This document shows positions 17,468 to 25,817 of a stretch of DNA of 64,000 nucleotides, piece after piece. How positions within the stretch are numbered: the first letter of the stretch is position 1; every line of letters begins with the position of its first letter. Position numbers and translations under genes: made by a program. The stretch comes from an uncultured Alistipes sp. Lineage in GTDB: Bacteria; Bacteroidota; Bacteroidia; Bacteroidales; Rikenellaceae. Under the pieces are notes generated by a model. The model did not search any database. It was not told where the DNA came from and saw only the letters and a list, made by a program, of their open reading frames with translations. Location: contig NZ_CAJTXD010000005.1 in assembly GCF_910580175.1 (NCBI RefSeq), forward strand, positions 140,275-204,274, read 5' to 3'.

Positions 17468-18993
17468 CACTCCCACTCGATGGTTGCAGGCGGTTTGGAG
17501 GAGATGTCGTAGACTACGCGGTTGACGCCGCGCACCTTGTTGATGATTTCGTTCGAGAGGTCGGCCAGGAATTCGTAGGGCAGGTGCACCCAATCGGCCG
17601 TCATGCCGTCGGTCGAGGTCACGGCACGCAGGGCCACGCAACTTTCGTAGGTGCGTTCGTCGCCCATGACACCCACGCTCTTGACGGGCAGCAGAATCGC
17701 ACCGGCCTGCCACACCTTATCATAAAGACCCGCAGCACGCAGGGAGTCGATATAGATTTTGTCAACGTTCTGCAAGATTTCGACTTTCTCGGGCGTGATG
17801 TCTCCCAAAATGCGGATCGCAAGGCCCGGCCCCGGGAACGGATGACGGCCGATCAACTGCTCGGAAATCCCGAGCGAACGGCCCACGCGGCGCACCTCGT
17901 CCTTGAAGAGCAGCCGCAGCGGCTCGACGATCTTCAGATTCATCTTCTCGGGCAGACCGCCCACGTTGTGGTGCGACTTGATGGTGGCCGAAGGGCCGTT
18001 GACCGAACACGACTCGATGACATCGGGGTAGATCGTTCCCTGCGCCAGCCACTTCACATCGTTGATTTGCTGCGCCTCCTCGTTGAAGACTTCCACGAAG
18101 TCGCGGCCGATGATCTTGCGTTTGCGCTCGGGGTCGCTCACACCGGCCAGGTCGCCCAGGAACTTGACACCGGCCTTGACGCCCTTGACGTTCAACCCCA
18201 TATTCTTATAAGATTCGAGCACCTCCTCGAACTCGTTCTTGCGCAGCAGGCCCGAATCGACGAAGATGCAGTAGAGGTTCTGCCCGATGGCCTTGTGAAG
18301 CAGCACGGCGGCCACCGACGAGTCGACGCCGCCCGAAAGGCCCAGCACGACTTTATCGTCGCCCAGCTTCTCGCGCAGCTCGCGCACGGTGGACTCGACG
18401 AAGCTCTCCGAAGTCCAGCTCTGGGCGCATCCGCAGATGCCGACCACGAAATTCTTCAGCAGCTGCGTGCCGTCGGTCGAATGGTAGACCTCGGGATGGA
18501 ACTGGATGCCCCACGTCGGCTCGCCCTCGATACGGAACGCCGCCACGCGCACGTCCTCCGTACCGGCGATCAGACGATAGCCGGCCGGCACGGCGGTAAT
18601 CGTATCACCGTGCGACATCCACACCTGCGTCTTGGCGGGCAGGCAGGCCATCAGCGGATCGGCAGCATCGCCCACCGTGAGCATGGCGCGGCCGTATTCG
18701 CGGCTGGGTGCAGGCTGCACCTCGCCGCCATAGGCCGCCGAAAGATACTGCGCCCCGTAGCAGACGCCCAAGAGCGGCAGGCGCCCTTTGATCTGCGACA
18801 GATCGGGGTTCGGAGCTTCGGCATCGCGCACCGAATAAGGGCTGCCGGAGAGAATCACGCCCCGCACCGACGCGTCGAGCACCGGAATCTTGTTGAACGG
18901 ATGTATCTCGCAATAGACGTTCAACTCACGCACGCGCCGGGCGATGAGCTGCGTATACTGCGACCCGAAATCGAGGATAAGGATTTTTTCCAT
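17467..18993 (-). CDS. guaA: GMP synthase (glutamine-hydrolysing)
   Basis: Converts XMP to GMP using ATP and glutamine, in the cytoplasm. The 508 residues carry a class I glutamine amidotransferase domain with nucleophile Cys78 (LLGVCYGAQ) and a catalytic His-x-Glu in FHPEVYHS, an ATP-pyrophosphatase domain with the SGGVDSS P-loop, and the C-terminal dimerisation domain ending PATIEWE, as in all bacterial GuaA. Length and motifs are standard. It lies downstream of guaB with two small genes between, and overlaps the exonuclease start by one base. Confidence 0.98.
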   Translation of the reverse strand: MEKILILDFGSQYTQLIARRVRELNVYCEIHPFNKIPVLDASVRGVILSGSPYSVRDAEAPNPDLSQIKGRLPLLGVCYGAQYLSAAYGGEVQPAPSREYGRAMLTVGDAADPLMACLPAKTQVWMSHGDTITAVPAGYRLIAGTEDVRVAAFRIEGEPTWGIQFHPEVYHSTDGTQLLKNFVVGICGCAQSWTSESFVESTVRELREKLGDDKVVLGLSGGVDSSVAAVLLHKAIGQNLYCIFVDSGLLRKNEFEEVLESYKNMGLNVKGVKAGVKFLGDLAGVSDPERKRKIIGRDFVEVFNEEAQQINDVKWLAQGTIYPDVIESCSVNGPSATIKSHHNVGGLPEKMNLKIVEPLRLLFKDEVRRVGRSLGISEQLIGRHPFPGPGLAIRILGDITPEKVEILQNVDKIYIDSLRAAGLYDKVWQAGAILLPVKSVGVMGDERTYESCVALRAVTSTDGMTADWVHLPYEFLADLSNEIINKVRGVNRVVYDISSKPPATIEWE

Positions 18994-19029
18994 CTATGAT
19001 TATCGTTTGTTTTTCAGATAACTATCGGC

Positions 19030-19055
19030 GGTTCCGAAGAATCGGGTTCGGAACC
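19030..19055. repeat. Inverted repeat between the DUF3795 gene and guaA
   Basis: GGTTCCGAA (19030-19038) and TTCGGAACC (19047-19055) form a 9-bp perfect stem with an 8-nt loop. No T-run follows on either strand, so it is not a standard intrinsic terminator. It may be a processing or attenuation structure ahead of guaA. Confidence 0.5.
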
Positions 19056-19099
19056 CGCCGCCGGATTCGAGCCAGCATCTCCGGCCATGCTACGGGTCT

Positions 19100-19438
19100 C
19101 TACTTTTTCGTTACGGGCCGGTTCATGCGGCCGGCCACCCTCATCTCCTCGGCGAAAGCCTCGTATCCGACCTCGCGGATGCGGCCGACGCACCCCTGCC
19201 GATCCGAACGAAAGATGAACGAGAAAAATTTCGCATAGATATTGTTGAATATCTTGCATTTCTCGGCAGTCGTCATCGTACAGTCGGCGCAACTCTGCCA
19301 ACCGTGCTCCAGACAACATTTGCGCACCTTGCACCACACGGCCTTTTCGTAGTCGCGGCAATCGGGGCACTTCCCTTTGCTTTTCTGCGGACAAGCGCCA
19401 CAAAAAAGTCCGCAAGCTGCAATGTCGATATTCATCAT
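19100..19438 (-). CDS. Cys-rich DUF3795-like protein
   Basis: A 112-residue small cytoplasmic protein with the cysteine pattern of DUF3795 (AACGLFCGAC, GKCPDC, WCKVRKCC, SCADC), at least ten Cys in the first 60 residues, suggesting metal or cluster binding. The start is MMNID; a longer upstream in-frame reading overlaps the neighbouring membrane-protein gene and is rejected. It begins 2 bp after that gene's stop, so the two are co-transcribed. It lies inside a guaB-to-guaA string, but no function in purine metabolism is established for the family. Confidence 0.82.
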   Translation of the reverse strand: MMNIDIAACGLFCGACPQKSKGKCPDCRDYEKAVWCKVRKCCLEHGWQSCADCTMTTAEKCKIFNNIYAKFFSFIFRSDRQGCVGRIREVGYEAFAEEMRVAGRMNRPVTKK

Positions 19439-19440
19439 GA

Positions 19441-19659
19441 CTACGATTCGTTTTTCTTGTCGGGTTCGGCATCCTCCTTGCGCTTGCGGCAATTGTAAAC
19501 CACGATGCGGACGACGAAGATATAAAGGAACGCCAATCCCAAATAAAGGTAACGGAGCCATTCAAGGCGGCCCGCATAAAGCCATACGATGAAAAGCAAC
19601 GCAAAGAATATCAAGGCGAAAATATCTATGCGGGAAATCTGCCGATTGCCGTTTACCAT
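19441..19659 (-). CDS. Small two-helix membrane protein, unknown function
   Basis: A 72-residue protein with two predicted transmembrane helices (about residues 12-30, FALIFFALLFIVWLY, and 36-53, YLYLGLAFLYIFVVRIVVY) and a charged C-terminal tail (RKRKEDAEPDKKNES). It is 22 bp downstream of guaB and 2 bp upstream of the DUF3795 gene. No family was recognised; a membrane anchor or partner of the Cys-rich protein is conceivable but unsupported. Confidence 0.75.
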   Translation of the reverse strand: MVNGNRQISRIDIFALIFFALLFIVWLYAGRLEWLRYLYLGLAFLYIFVVRIVVYNCRKRKEDAEPDKKNES

Positions 19660-19681
19660 ACCCGGAAAGATTTATGCGTTT

Positions 19682-21160
19682 TTATCGTTCGCTCGAATAG
19701 TTGGGCGCCTCGCGCGTGATGGTCACGTCGTGCGGATGGCTCTCCTGCATGCCCGAAGCCGAGATGCGGATAAACTGCGCCCGCTGCAACGCCCGGATGT
19801 CGGCGGCGCCGCAGTAACCCATGCCCGAGCGGATACCGCCCACCAGCTGGTAGACCGTCTCATTGAGCGACCCCTTGAACGGCACGCGCGCCACGATGCC
19901 CTCGGGCACGAGCTTGTTGATGTTGCCCTCGCAGCCCTTCTGAAAATAACGGTCGGCCGAACCGGCCTTCATGGCATCGATCGACCCCATACCGCGGTAG
20001 GACTTGAACTTGCGGCCGTTGTAGATGATCGTCTCGCCCGGAGCCTCCTCTGTGCCGGCGAACATCGACCCGATCATCACGCAGTCGCCGCCTGCGGCCA
20101 ACGCCTTGACGATGTCGCCCGAGTAACGCAGACCGCCGTCGGCGATGACCGGCACATCCTTGCCCCTGGCCTCGGACGCAGCAGCATAGATGGCCGACAA
20201 CTGGGGCACGCCGACACCTGCGATGATGCGCGTGGTGCAGATCGAACCCGGCCCGATGCCGACCTTGATGCCGTCGGCCCCGGCCTCGATCAGAAAACGC
20301 GCCGCCTCGGCCGTAGCGATGTTGCCCACCACGACGTCGAGCGCCGGATAGGCGGCCTTGATCTGCTTCAAGGCTGTGACGATATTCTTGGAGTGTCCGT
20401 GCGCCGAATCGAGCACCACGGCATCGACATCCTCGGCAACGAGCGCAGCGACGCGCTCCATGACGTCGGGCGTAATGCCCACCCCGGCAGCCACGCGCAG
20501 ACGCCCCTTGGCATCCTTGCAGGCATTGGGATGATCCTGCACCTTGGTAATATCCTTATAGGTAATAAGCCCAACCAAGCGTCCTTCATCGTCGACCACG
20601 GGAAGTTTCTCGATCTTGTTATCGAGCAACACTTCGGAGGCATGCTCCAGCTCAGTCTTGCGGGTCGTAATGAGCCGGTCGCCGGGAGTCATTACCTCGC
20701 CGATAGAACGCGCCATGTCGCGCTGGAAACGCAAGTCGCGGTTGGTAACGATACCGATCAGTTTCCGTTGGGAATCGACGACCGGAATGCCGCCGATCTT
20801 ATTTTCGTGCATCAGTCCGAGCGCATCGCCCACGGTATTATCGCGCGAAATGGTCACGGGATCGTAGATCATGCCGTTCTCGGCGCGCTTCACACGCCGC
20901 ACATGGGCCGCCTGTTCGACGATGGACATGTTCTTATGGATCACGCCGATGCCGCCCTCGCGGGCCAGAGCGATAGCCAAAGGCGCCTCGGTCACGGTAT
21001 CCATCGCCGCAGAGACGATGGGGATGTTGAGCTTGATGTTTCGGGAAAAACGGGTCTCCAAAGAGACCTCTCGCGGCAACACTTCCGAATAAGCGGGTAC
21101 GAGCAACACATCGTCGAAGGTAAGACCCTCGGGCTGAACCCTTTCATTGACAAACGACAT
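19682..21160 (-). CDS. guaB: IMP dehydrogenase
   Basis: Oxidises IMP to XMP with NAD+, the committed step of GMP synthesis. The protein has 492 residues with the start at MSFVNERVQPEG, which matches the family N-terminus; the longer reading upstream runs over the promoter and is rejected. The TIM barrel is split by two CBS domains (about residues 95-205, DPVTISRDNTVGDAL and ITYKDITK). The catalytic loop is GPGSICTTRII with Cys308, and the flap region has GMGSIDAM. Its -7 box (21183-21190) lies 22 bp upstream. It heads a string with the small membrane gene, the DUF3795 gene, guaA and the exonuclease. Confidence 0.97.
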   Translation of the reverse strand: MSFVNERVQPEGLTFDDVLLVPAYSEVLPREVSLETRFSRNIKLNIPIVSAAMDTVTEAPLAIALAREGGIGVIHKNMSIVEQAAHVRRVKRAENGMIYDPVTISRDNTVGDALGLMHENKIGGIPVVDSQRKLIGIVTNRDLRFQRDMARSIGEVMTPGDRLITTRKTELEHASEVLLDNKIEKLPVVDDEGRLVGLITYKDITKVQDHPNACKDAKGRLRVAAGVGITPDVMERVAALVAEDVDAVVLDSAHGHSKNIVTALKQIKAAYPALDVVVGNIATAEAARFLIEAGADGIKVGIGPGSICTTRIIAGVGVPQLSAIYAAASEARGKDVPVIADGGLRYSGDIVKALAAGGDCVMIGSMFAGTEEAPGETIIYNGRKFKSYRGMGSIDAMKAGSADRYFQKGCEGNINKLVPEGIVARVPFKGSLNETVYQLVGGIRSGMGYCGAADIRALQRAQFIRISASGMQESHPHDVTITREAPNYSSER

Positions 21161-21182
21161 AAGAACGGGATTTTGTTGCTCG

Positions 21183-21190
21183 CAAAAGTA
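21183..21190 (-). promoter_or_regulatory. -7 box (TACTTTTG) of guaB
   Basis: The minus strand reads TACTTTTG 22 bp upstream of the guaB ATG, a full match to TAnnTTTG. The -33 region has no TTTG. The position supports the start chosen for guaB. Confidence 0.65.
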
Positions 21191-21329
21191 AGCATTTTTT
21201 TCCGAATCTCCGCACGAAACGACGCATGTTATCAATTTTTATCAACATGCACCGCACTTTCCTGGGACACGAAAGCCGCCCCGCGACGAACCGCCAGCCC
21301 CAAACGAGGGAACCCCGCCCCGAGCAACG

Positions 21330-22115
21330 CTATACGCTGGCTGCGAAGACCTTGATGCCCATCGAACGAAGTTGCGTACGCACACCCGAGGGGAAATTGC
21401 CGTCGGTAACGATCACGTCGATCTTGTCGACCGGCGCAATGAAAGCGAAACTGCGCTTGTTTACCTTGCTCGAATCGAAGACCGCCACCACCTCGCTGGC
21501 CATCGAAAGCATCGCCTGGTTGATGTTCGCCTCCTCGATGTTGGGAGTCGACAAACCGCATTCGATATTGAAGCTGTCGACCCCGAGAAAAAGTTTGTCG
21601 CAATAGAACAGCCGCAGATTCGACTCGGCGACTGGCCCCACGGTGGAATGCGACGGCTCGCGGAGGTTGCCGCCCAACAGGATGACGTTGAATCGCTTGT
21701 ATTTCAACAGCTCGACCGCGATATTGACTGCGTTCGTAATGATGGTCAGACGCTGGAAACGCTGAAGATTGCGCGCGATTTCGAGCGTAGTGGTACCCGA
21801 ATCGAGCATGATCGTATTCCCCTCCTCGATTAGAGTCGCAGCCAGGCGGCCGATAGCCTGCTTCTCGCGCATGTTGAAGAAACGCTTGCTGCTGATAGAC
21901 GCATCGTCTCCGCTCTCCTCGGCCGCACAGCACATCGCACCGCCGCGCGTGCGGATCAACAGATTGCGATCGTAGAGCATATTCAGATCCTTGCGGATCG
22001 TAACTTCCGAAACCCCGAACTCCTCGTGCAGCTCCTTGACGGAAACGGACGAATTGTTCTTGAGTCGTTGCAGGATCAACGAACGGCGCCCCTTGGCGGT
22101 CTTCAAGCTCTCCAT
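21330..22115 (-). CDS. DeoR-family transcriptional repressor (AgaR-like)
   Basis: A 261-residue regulator with an N-terminal DeoR helix-turn-helix (VSVKELHEEFGVSEVTIRKDL, about residues 20-40) and a sugar-phosphate-binding DeoRC domain with DSGTTTLEIA, ITNAVNIAVEL, LLGGNLR, FLGVDSF and DSSKVNKRSFAF. The start MESLKTAKGRRSLILQRL fits family length; a longer upstream reading enters the promoter region. It is divergent from the AgaS-GatZ-PfkB-GatY operon and is the obvious repressor of it. DeoR proteins usually respond to a phosphorylated intermediate, so tagatose or galactosamine phosphate is a likely inducer; this is inference. Confidence 0.93.
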   Translation of the reverse strand: MESLKTAKGRRSLILQRLKNNSSVSVKELHEEFGVSEVTIRKDLNMLYDRNLLIRTRGGAMCCAAEESGDDASISSKRFFNMREKQAIGRLAATLIEEGNTIMLDSGTTTLEIARNLQRFQRLTIITNAVNIAVELLKYKRFNVILLGGNLREPSHSTVGPVAESNLRLFYCDKLFLGVDSFNIECGLSTPNIEEANINQAMLSMASEVVAVFDSSKVNKRSFAFIAPVDKIDVIVTDGNFPSGVRTQLRSMGIKVFAASV

Positions 22116-22207
22116 TCTTTCGAAGTCGGTATTGGTTAAGCAGCCGGCCGGAAGGTGTACGCATCCGCTTCGGACGCACGAACACCCCCGATACCAATAA
22201 GATATTG

Positions 22208-22215
22208 CAAAAGTA
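22208..22215 (-). promoter_or_regulatory. -7 box (TACTTTTG) of the DeoR-family gene
   Basis: The minus strand reads TACTTTTG 92 bp upstream of the repressor start. The nearest TTTG on that strand is 25 bp further upstream, longer than the usual 19-20. Confidence 0.5.
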
Positions 22216-22260
22216 ATACTTTTTTTCTCGAAAAGGAAAACAAAATGCAAGATATCGATT

Positions 22261-22280
22261 CGAAACATTACGAAACATTT
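22261..22280. repeat. Tandem 10-bp repeat, candidate repressor half-sites
   Basis: CGAAACATTA (22261-22270) is followed directly by CGAAACATTT (22271-22280). The CGAAAC core is shared with the palindrome in the aga-type promoter, so both may be bound by the adjacent DeoR-family protein. This is inference from sequence similarity and position. Confidence 0.5.
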
Positions 22281-22387
22281 TCTCGCATCACACAAACAAT
22301 GCATTAAATAAATATAAATCAATATGTTAAATCAATAAAGTACAACATCGAAGAATCCGTCTATTCAAAATAGTTTTATCATTTCAA

Positions 22388-22416
22388 TTGCGAAAGTTTC
22401 GAAACGACTATTTTTG
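22388..22416 (+). promoter_or_regulatory. Promoter of the aga-type/glycan operon with embedded palindromic operator
   Basis: TTG (22388-22390) and TATTTTTG (22409-22416) are 18 bp apart, a good Bacteroidetes promoter. Between them is the perfect palindrome GTTTCGAAAC (22396-22405). A repressor bound there would block RNA polymerase. The predicted leader is about 40 nt. Confidence 0.75.
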
Positions 22417-22464
22417 TAACAGAGCACGAAACCAAACAACAACAGCGAAACAACACGGAACATT

Positions 22465-23595
22465 ATGAACGCAAAAGGAAACTTCACCTACAAAGAAATT
22501 ATGCAGCAGCCGAATACATGGCTGAAAGAATACGAGGAACTGCTGAAACAGCGCGAGAAGATCAAAAGTTTCGTAACCGAATGTCTGGCGCAGCATTACG
22601 AAATCATCTTCACAGGCGCGGGCACTTCGGCCTATATCGGCGACGTGCTGGAGGTGGCCGTCTCCTCGACCCCGTTCCGCGGAGCGCGCTCCGTGGCGAC
22701 GACCGACCTCATTACCCACCCCGAGAGTTATTTTTCGCCCGAAAAAAAGGTGCTGTTGATCTCTTTCGCCCGCTCGGGCAACAGCCCCGAAAGCCTGGGC
22801 GCCGTGAACCTGGCCGACCGCATTTGCGGCAGAAACATCGCCCACATATTCATCACCTGCAACAAAGAGGGCAAGCTGGCGCAGATCGCCCGCAAGGAAA
22901 ACTGCCTGCTGGTGCTGCTGCCGCCCGAGACCGACGACAAGAGCCTGGCCATGACGAGCAGTTTCTCGACCATGCTGCTCACGGCGATGCTCATCGCCAA
23001 CATCTGCGACCTCGACGCCCAACGCCCCCTGATCCGCAACCTGGCGGCCGATGCCGCAGCCGCGCTCGCCCGCTACGACGACGCGATCCGCCGCATCTCC
23101 GACCGCAACTTCAAGCGGGCCGTGTTCCTCGGCTCGGGCGCCCTGAAAGGAATCGCCGAAGAGTCGCACCTCAAGCTCCAGGAGCTGACCGACGGCGGCG
23201 TGGTGTGCTGCTTCGACTCGTTCCTCGGATTCCGCCACGGCCCCAAGGCCGTGGTCAACAACGAGTCGCTGCTCGTCTACCTGCTCTCGGACGACCCCAA
23301 CGTGCGACGCTACGAAACCGACCTGATCCGCCAGATCGCCTCCAACAACCGCGTCGTCGGCATGATCGCCGTCTCGGCCTCGCCCGTGGAGATGCCGGAG
23401 GTCGAATTCGACCTGAACGTCGCACTCAACGGCGGCACGGAGCGCCACGGCATCTACGGCTGCATCCCCTACGTCTTCGTAGCCCAGCAGCTGGGCTACT
23501 ACAAATCGCTGGCGGGCGGTCTCGACCCCGACGCCCCGTCGGTGTCGGGCAACATCTCCCGCGTGGTAGAAGGCGTGACAATCTATCCCTACTGA
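22465..23595 (+). CDS. agaS: AgaS-like SIS-domain sugar-phosphate isomerase/deaminase
   Basis: A 376-residue protein with two SIS domains. Motifs include FTGAGTSAYIGD and FARSGNSPES (phosphosugar-binding Ser-rich loops), TSSFSTMLL, GSGALKGIAEES, KLQELTDGGV and DSFLGFRHGPK. AgaS converts D-galactosamine-6-phosphate to tagatose-6-phosphate plus ammonia. It is the first gene of the plus-strand operon, followed by GatZ-, PfkB- and GatY-like genes, which are the next steps of that pathway. The gene symbol is by family and context; some relatives act as ketose/aldose isomerases on other sugar phosphates, and no nagA-type deacetylase is present nearby. Confidence 0.88.
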   Translation: MNAKGNFTYKEIMQQPNTWLKEYEELLKQREKIKSFVTECLAQHYEIIFTGAGTSAYIGDVLEVAVSSTPFRGARSVATTDLITHPESYFSPEKKVLLISFARSGNSPESLGAVNLADRICGRNIAHIFITCNKEGKLAQIARKENCLLVLLPPETDDKSLAMTSSFSTMLLTAMLIANICDLDAQRPLIRNLAADAAAALARYDDAIRRISDRNFKRAVFLGSGALKGIAEESHLKLQELTDGGVVCCFDSFLGFRHGPKAVVNNESLLVYLLSDDPNVRRYETDLIRQIASNNRVVGMIAVSASPVEMPEVEFDLNVALNGGTERHGIYGCIPYVFVAQQLGYYKSLAGGLDPDAPSVSGNISRVVEGVTIYPY

Positions 23596-23622
23596 ATTCC
23601 GAACGACATCAAACGAAACCTC

Positions 23623-24852
23623 ATGGCAAAAACCGAAAACCTGCTGCAAGCCATCGCCCGCATCGAAGCCCGCACCGGCATTCCGCGCACAATCTTCGCG
23701 GCATGCCCCAACTCGACGGCCGTCGTGCGGGCCGCATTCCGCGCAGCCAAACGCAACAACGCCCCGATCTACTTCGCAGCGACGCTCAACCAAATCGACT
23801 GCGACGGCGGGTACACGGGGCTGACACCCGTCGAATTCGTCCGGCTGGCCCGCTTCGAAGCCGAAGCGGTGCACTTTACCGGGCCCACGATCATCGCCAT
23901 TGACCACGGCGGCCCGTGGCTCAAGGACAAGCAGAGCGTCGAACGCTGGACGGCCGAGGAGGCGATGGCCGGCGTGAAACGCTCGTTCGAAGCCGCCGTA
24001 CTGGCGGGCTACGACCTGATCCACGTCGACCCCACGGTAGACATCCACCTGCCGGCAGGCCAGACGATCGACATCCGCGTGGTGGTGGCCCGCACCGTAG
24101 AACTGATCCGCCACATCGAGACGTTCCGCCGCGAACGCAACCTCGCGCCCATATCCTACGAGGTGGGCACCGAGGAGGTGCATGGCGGACTGGCCGACGA
24201 AGCGACGTTCGACGACTTCCTCGCGGGACTGAAAGCCGGACTGGCCGAAGTCGGGCTGAACGACGTATGGCCCTGCTTCATCGTGGGTAAAGTAGGCACC
24301 GACCTGCACACGACCACCTTCGACCCCGAAGTCGCCCGAAGGCTGACAGCCAAAGTCCGTCCCTGCGGGAGTTTCATCAAGGGCCACTACACCGACGGGG
24401 TGAGCAACCCCGAAGCCTACCCCCTCACGGGCATGGGCGCGGCCAACGTAGGCCCGGAGTTTACCATGAGCGAATACGACGCCCTGGCCGAGCTGGAAGA
24501 GATCGAGCGCGAACTCAACGCGCAGGGCGCCGTGGCGCAGCCCTCCCGCATCACGACGGTGCTGCGGCGGCTGGTCTGCGACTCGGGACGCTGGCGCAAA
24601 TGGCTCCATGGCGACGAACCGGGCAAAGAATTCGACGCCTTGACGCCCGAACGCCAACTGTGGCTCGTGAAAACGGGCTGCCGCTACATTTGGCAACACC
24701 CCGAAGCGCTGGTCGCCCGCCAACGACTCTACGACAACCTCTCACGCCGCGGCTACGCCCCGGAGGAGGTCGTGCTCTCGCGCATCGAACGCGACATGGA
24801 CAAATATTTCCACGCTTTCAATCTGGTCAACCTCAACGATCTGCTGCCGTGA
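23623..24852 (+). CDS. GatZ/KbaZ-type tagatose-bisphosphate aldolase subunit
   Basis: A 409-residue protein of the GatZ/KbaZ family, needed for full activity and stability of the class II tagatose-1,6-bisphosphate aldolase GatY/KbaY; older annotations call it tagatose-6-phosphate kinase. Typical segments: GIPRTIFAACPNSTAVVRAAF near the N-terminus, ATLNQIDCDGGYTGLTP, IIAIDHGGPWLKD, DLIHVDPTVDIHLP, YEVGTEEVHGGLAD and KGHYTDGVSNPEAYP. The stop overlaps the GTG start of the PfkB gene by four bases (GTGA), indicating translational coupling. The matching GatY-like gene is two genes downstream. Confidence 0.9.
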   Translation: MAKTENLLQAIARIEARTGIPRTIFAACPNSTAVVRAAFRAAKRNNAPIYFAATLNQIDCDGGYTGLTPVEFVRLARFEAEAVHFTGPTIIAIDHGGPWLKDKQSVERWTAEEAMAGVKRSFEAAVLAGYDLIHVDPTVDIHLPAGQTIDIRVVVARTVELIRHIETFRRERNLAPISYEVGTEEVHGGLADEATFDDFLAGLKAGLAEVGLNDVWPCFIVGKVGTDLHTTTFDPEVARRLTAKVRPCGSFIKGHYTDGVSNPEAYPLTGMGAANVGPEFTMSEYDALAELEEIERELNAQGAVAQPSRITTVLRRLVCDSGRWRKWLHGDEPGKEFDALTPERQLWLVKTGCRYIWQHPEALVARQRLYDNLSRRGYAPEEVVLSRIERDMDKYFHAFNLVNLNDLLP

Positions 24853-25805
24853 AAACATTCGACATAACGGCCATCGGCGAACTGAACGTCGACCTGATCC
24901 TCAATCGCATCGGGGGATTCCCCGAGATGGGCAAGGAGAAATTCGCGGGCGAAATGCTACTCACGCTGGGCAGTTCGACGGCCATCTTCGCCGCCAATGC
25001 CGCAGCGCTGGGCGCCCGCACCGCTTTCGCAGGAATGATCGGCCGCGATCTCTTCGGAAGCTTGGTCGAGGAGTCGCTCCGCGCGAAGAAGGTCGACACG
25101 CGTTTCGTGGTAACGTCCGACGCCTGCGCCACGGGAGCCACGATCGTGATGTCCTACGACGAAGACCGCGCCAACGTTACCTACCAGGGAGCCATGGAGC
25201 GTCTGCGCCTGGGCGACCTCGACCCGACGCTCTTCGATCTGACGCGCCACGTGCACATCTCCTCGATCTTCATGCAGCCGGGGTTGCGCAGCGACCTGGG
25301 CGACCTGCTCCGCACGACCCAAAGCAAAGGCATTACCGTGTCGCTCGACACGCAATGGGATCCCGCCGAACGCTGGGACTTCGACTACCCGCACCTGCTG
25401 CCGATGGTCGATCTGTTCATGCCCAACGAAAGCGAACTGCTGGCTCTCACCCGCACGTCGACCCTCGACGAAGCGATCGCCTCCGTGAGGCCCTACCTGG
25501 GTCGCGCGGCCATCGTCAAATGCGGAGGGCGCGGCTCGCTGCTCGTCCCCAAGCAGGGCGCCATGCGTCTGCTGCCGGCATTCCTCAACCGCCGGGTCGT
25601 CGACACGATCGGCGCCGGCGACAGTTTCAATTCGGGCTTCGTCTACGGCTTCGTACAAGGCCGCCCGCTCGAAGAGTGCCAACGGCTGGGCACCCTCACG
25701 GGAGCCGTCAACACCACGGCAGCCGGCGGCACGGGCGCTTTCGCCGACCGCGAAACGGCGATCCGCACGGCCCGCGAACACTTCGGCGAGACACTCGACA
25801 TCTAA
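24849..25805 (+). CDS. PfkB-family sugar kinase, probable tagatose-6-phosphate kinase
   Basis: A 318-residue ribokinase-like kinase. It begins with DITAIGELNVDLI and has the family signature VVDTIGAGDSFNSGF, where Asp258 is the expected catalytic base, and the anion-hole GAGD. The start is a GTG that overlaps the preceding stop (GTGA); reading further upstream would run through the GatZ gene in another frame, so GTG is preferred. Flanked by GatZ- and GatY-like genes, it probably makes tagatose-1,6-bisphosphate. Another phosphosugar, or a first-step hexosamine kinase role, cannot be excluded. Confidence 0.9.
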   Translation: MKTFDITAIGELNVDLILNRIGGFPEMGKEKFAGEMLLTLGSSTAIFAANAAALGARTAFAGMIGRDLFGSLVEESLRAKKVDTRFVVTSDACATGATIVMSYDEDRANVTYQGAMERLRLGDLDPTLFDLTRHVHISSIFMQPGLRSDLGDLLRTTQSKGITVSLDTQWDPAERWDFDYPHLLPMVDLFMPNESELLALTRTSTLDEAIASVRPYLGRAAIVKCGGRGSLLVPKQGAMRLLPAFLNRRVVDTIGAGDSFNSGFVYGFVQGRPLEECQRLGTLTGAVNTTAAGGTGAFADRETAIRTAREHFGETLDI

Positions 25806-25817
25806 AACCCCCATCCC

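Larger units (their letters stand above)
22116..22464. promoter_or_regulatory. Divergent control region between the deoR-type gene and the aga-type operon
   Basis: The 349-bp region is AT-rich and has no gene. It contains a minus-strand -7 box (22208-22215), a tandem 10-bp repeat (22261-22280), a plus-strand promoter (22388-22416) and a perfect palindrome (22396-22405). The 8-mer TTCGAAAC occurs twice (22259-22266 and 22398-22405), once near each transcription unit, as expected for sites of the DeoR-type repressor. Confidence 0.65.

Noticed and set aside
19050..19100. tRNA-like T-arm (GCTGG-CTCGAAT-CCGGC on the minus strand) flanked by partly pairing arms
   Set aside because: Only about 15 nt separate the would-be acceptor strand from the T arm, there is no anticodon arm, and T54 is C. 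At most a relic; not called as tRNA.
22408..24723. 771-codon minus-strand frame opposite agaS and gatZ
   Set aside because: His/Val/Gly-rich antisense translation typical of high-GC codon mirroring; it would overlap two genes with well-conserved motifs and their promoter.
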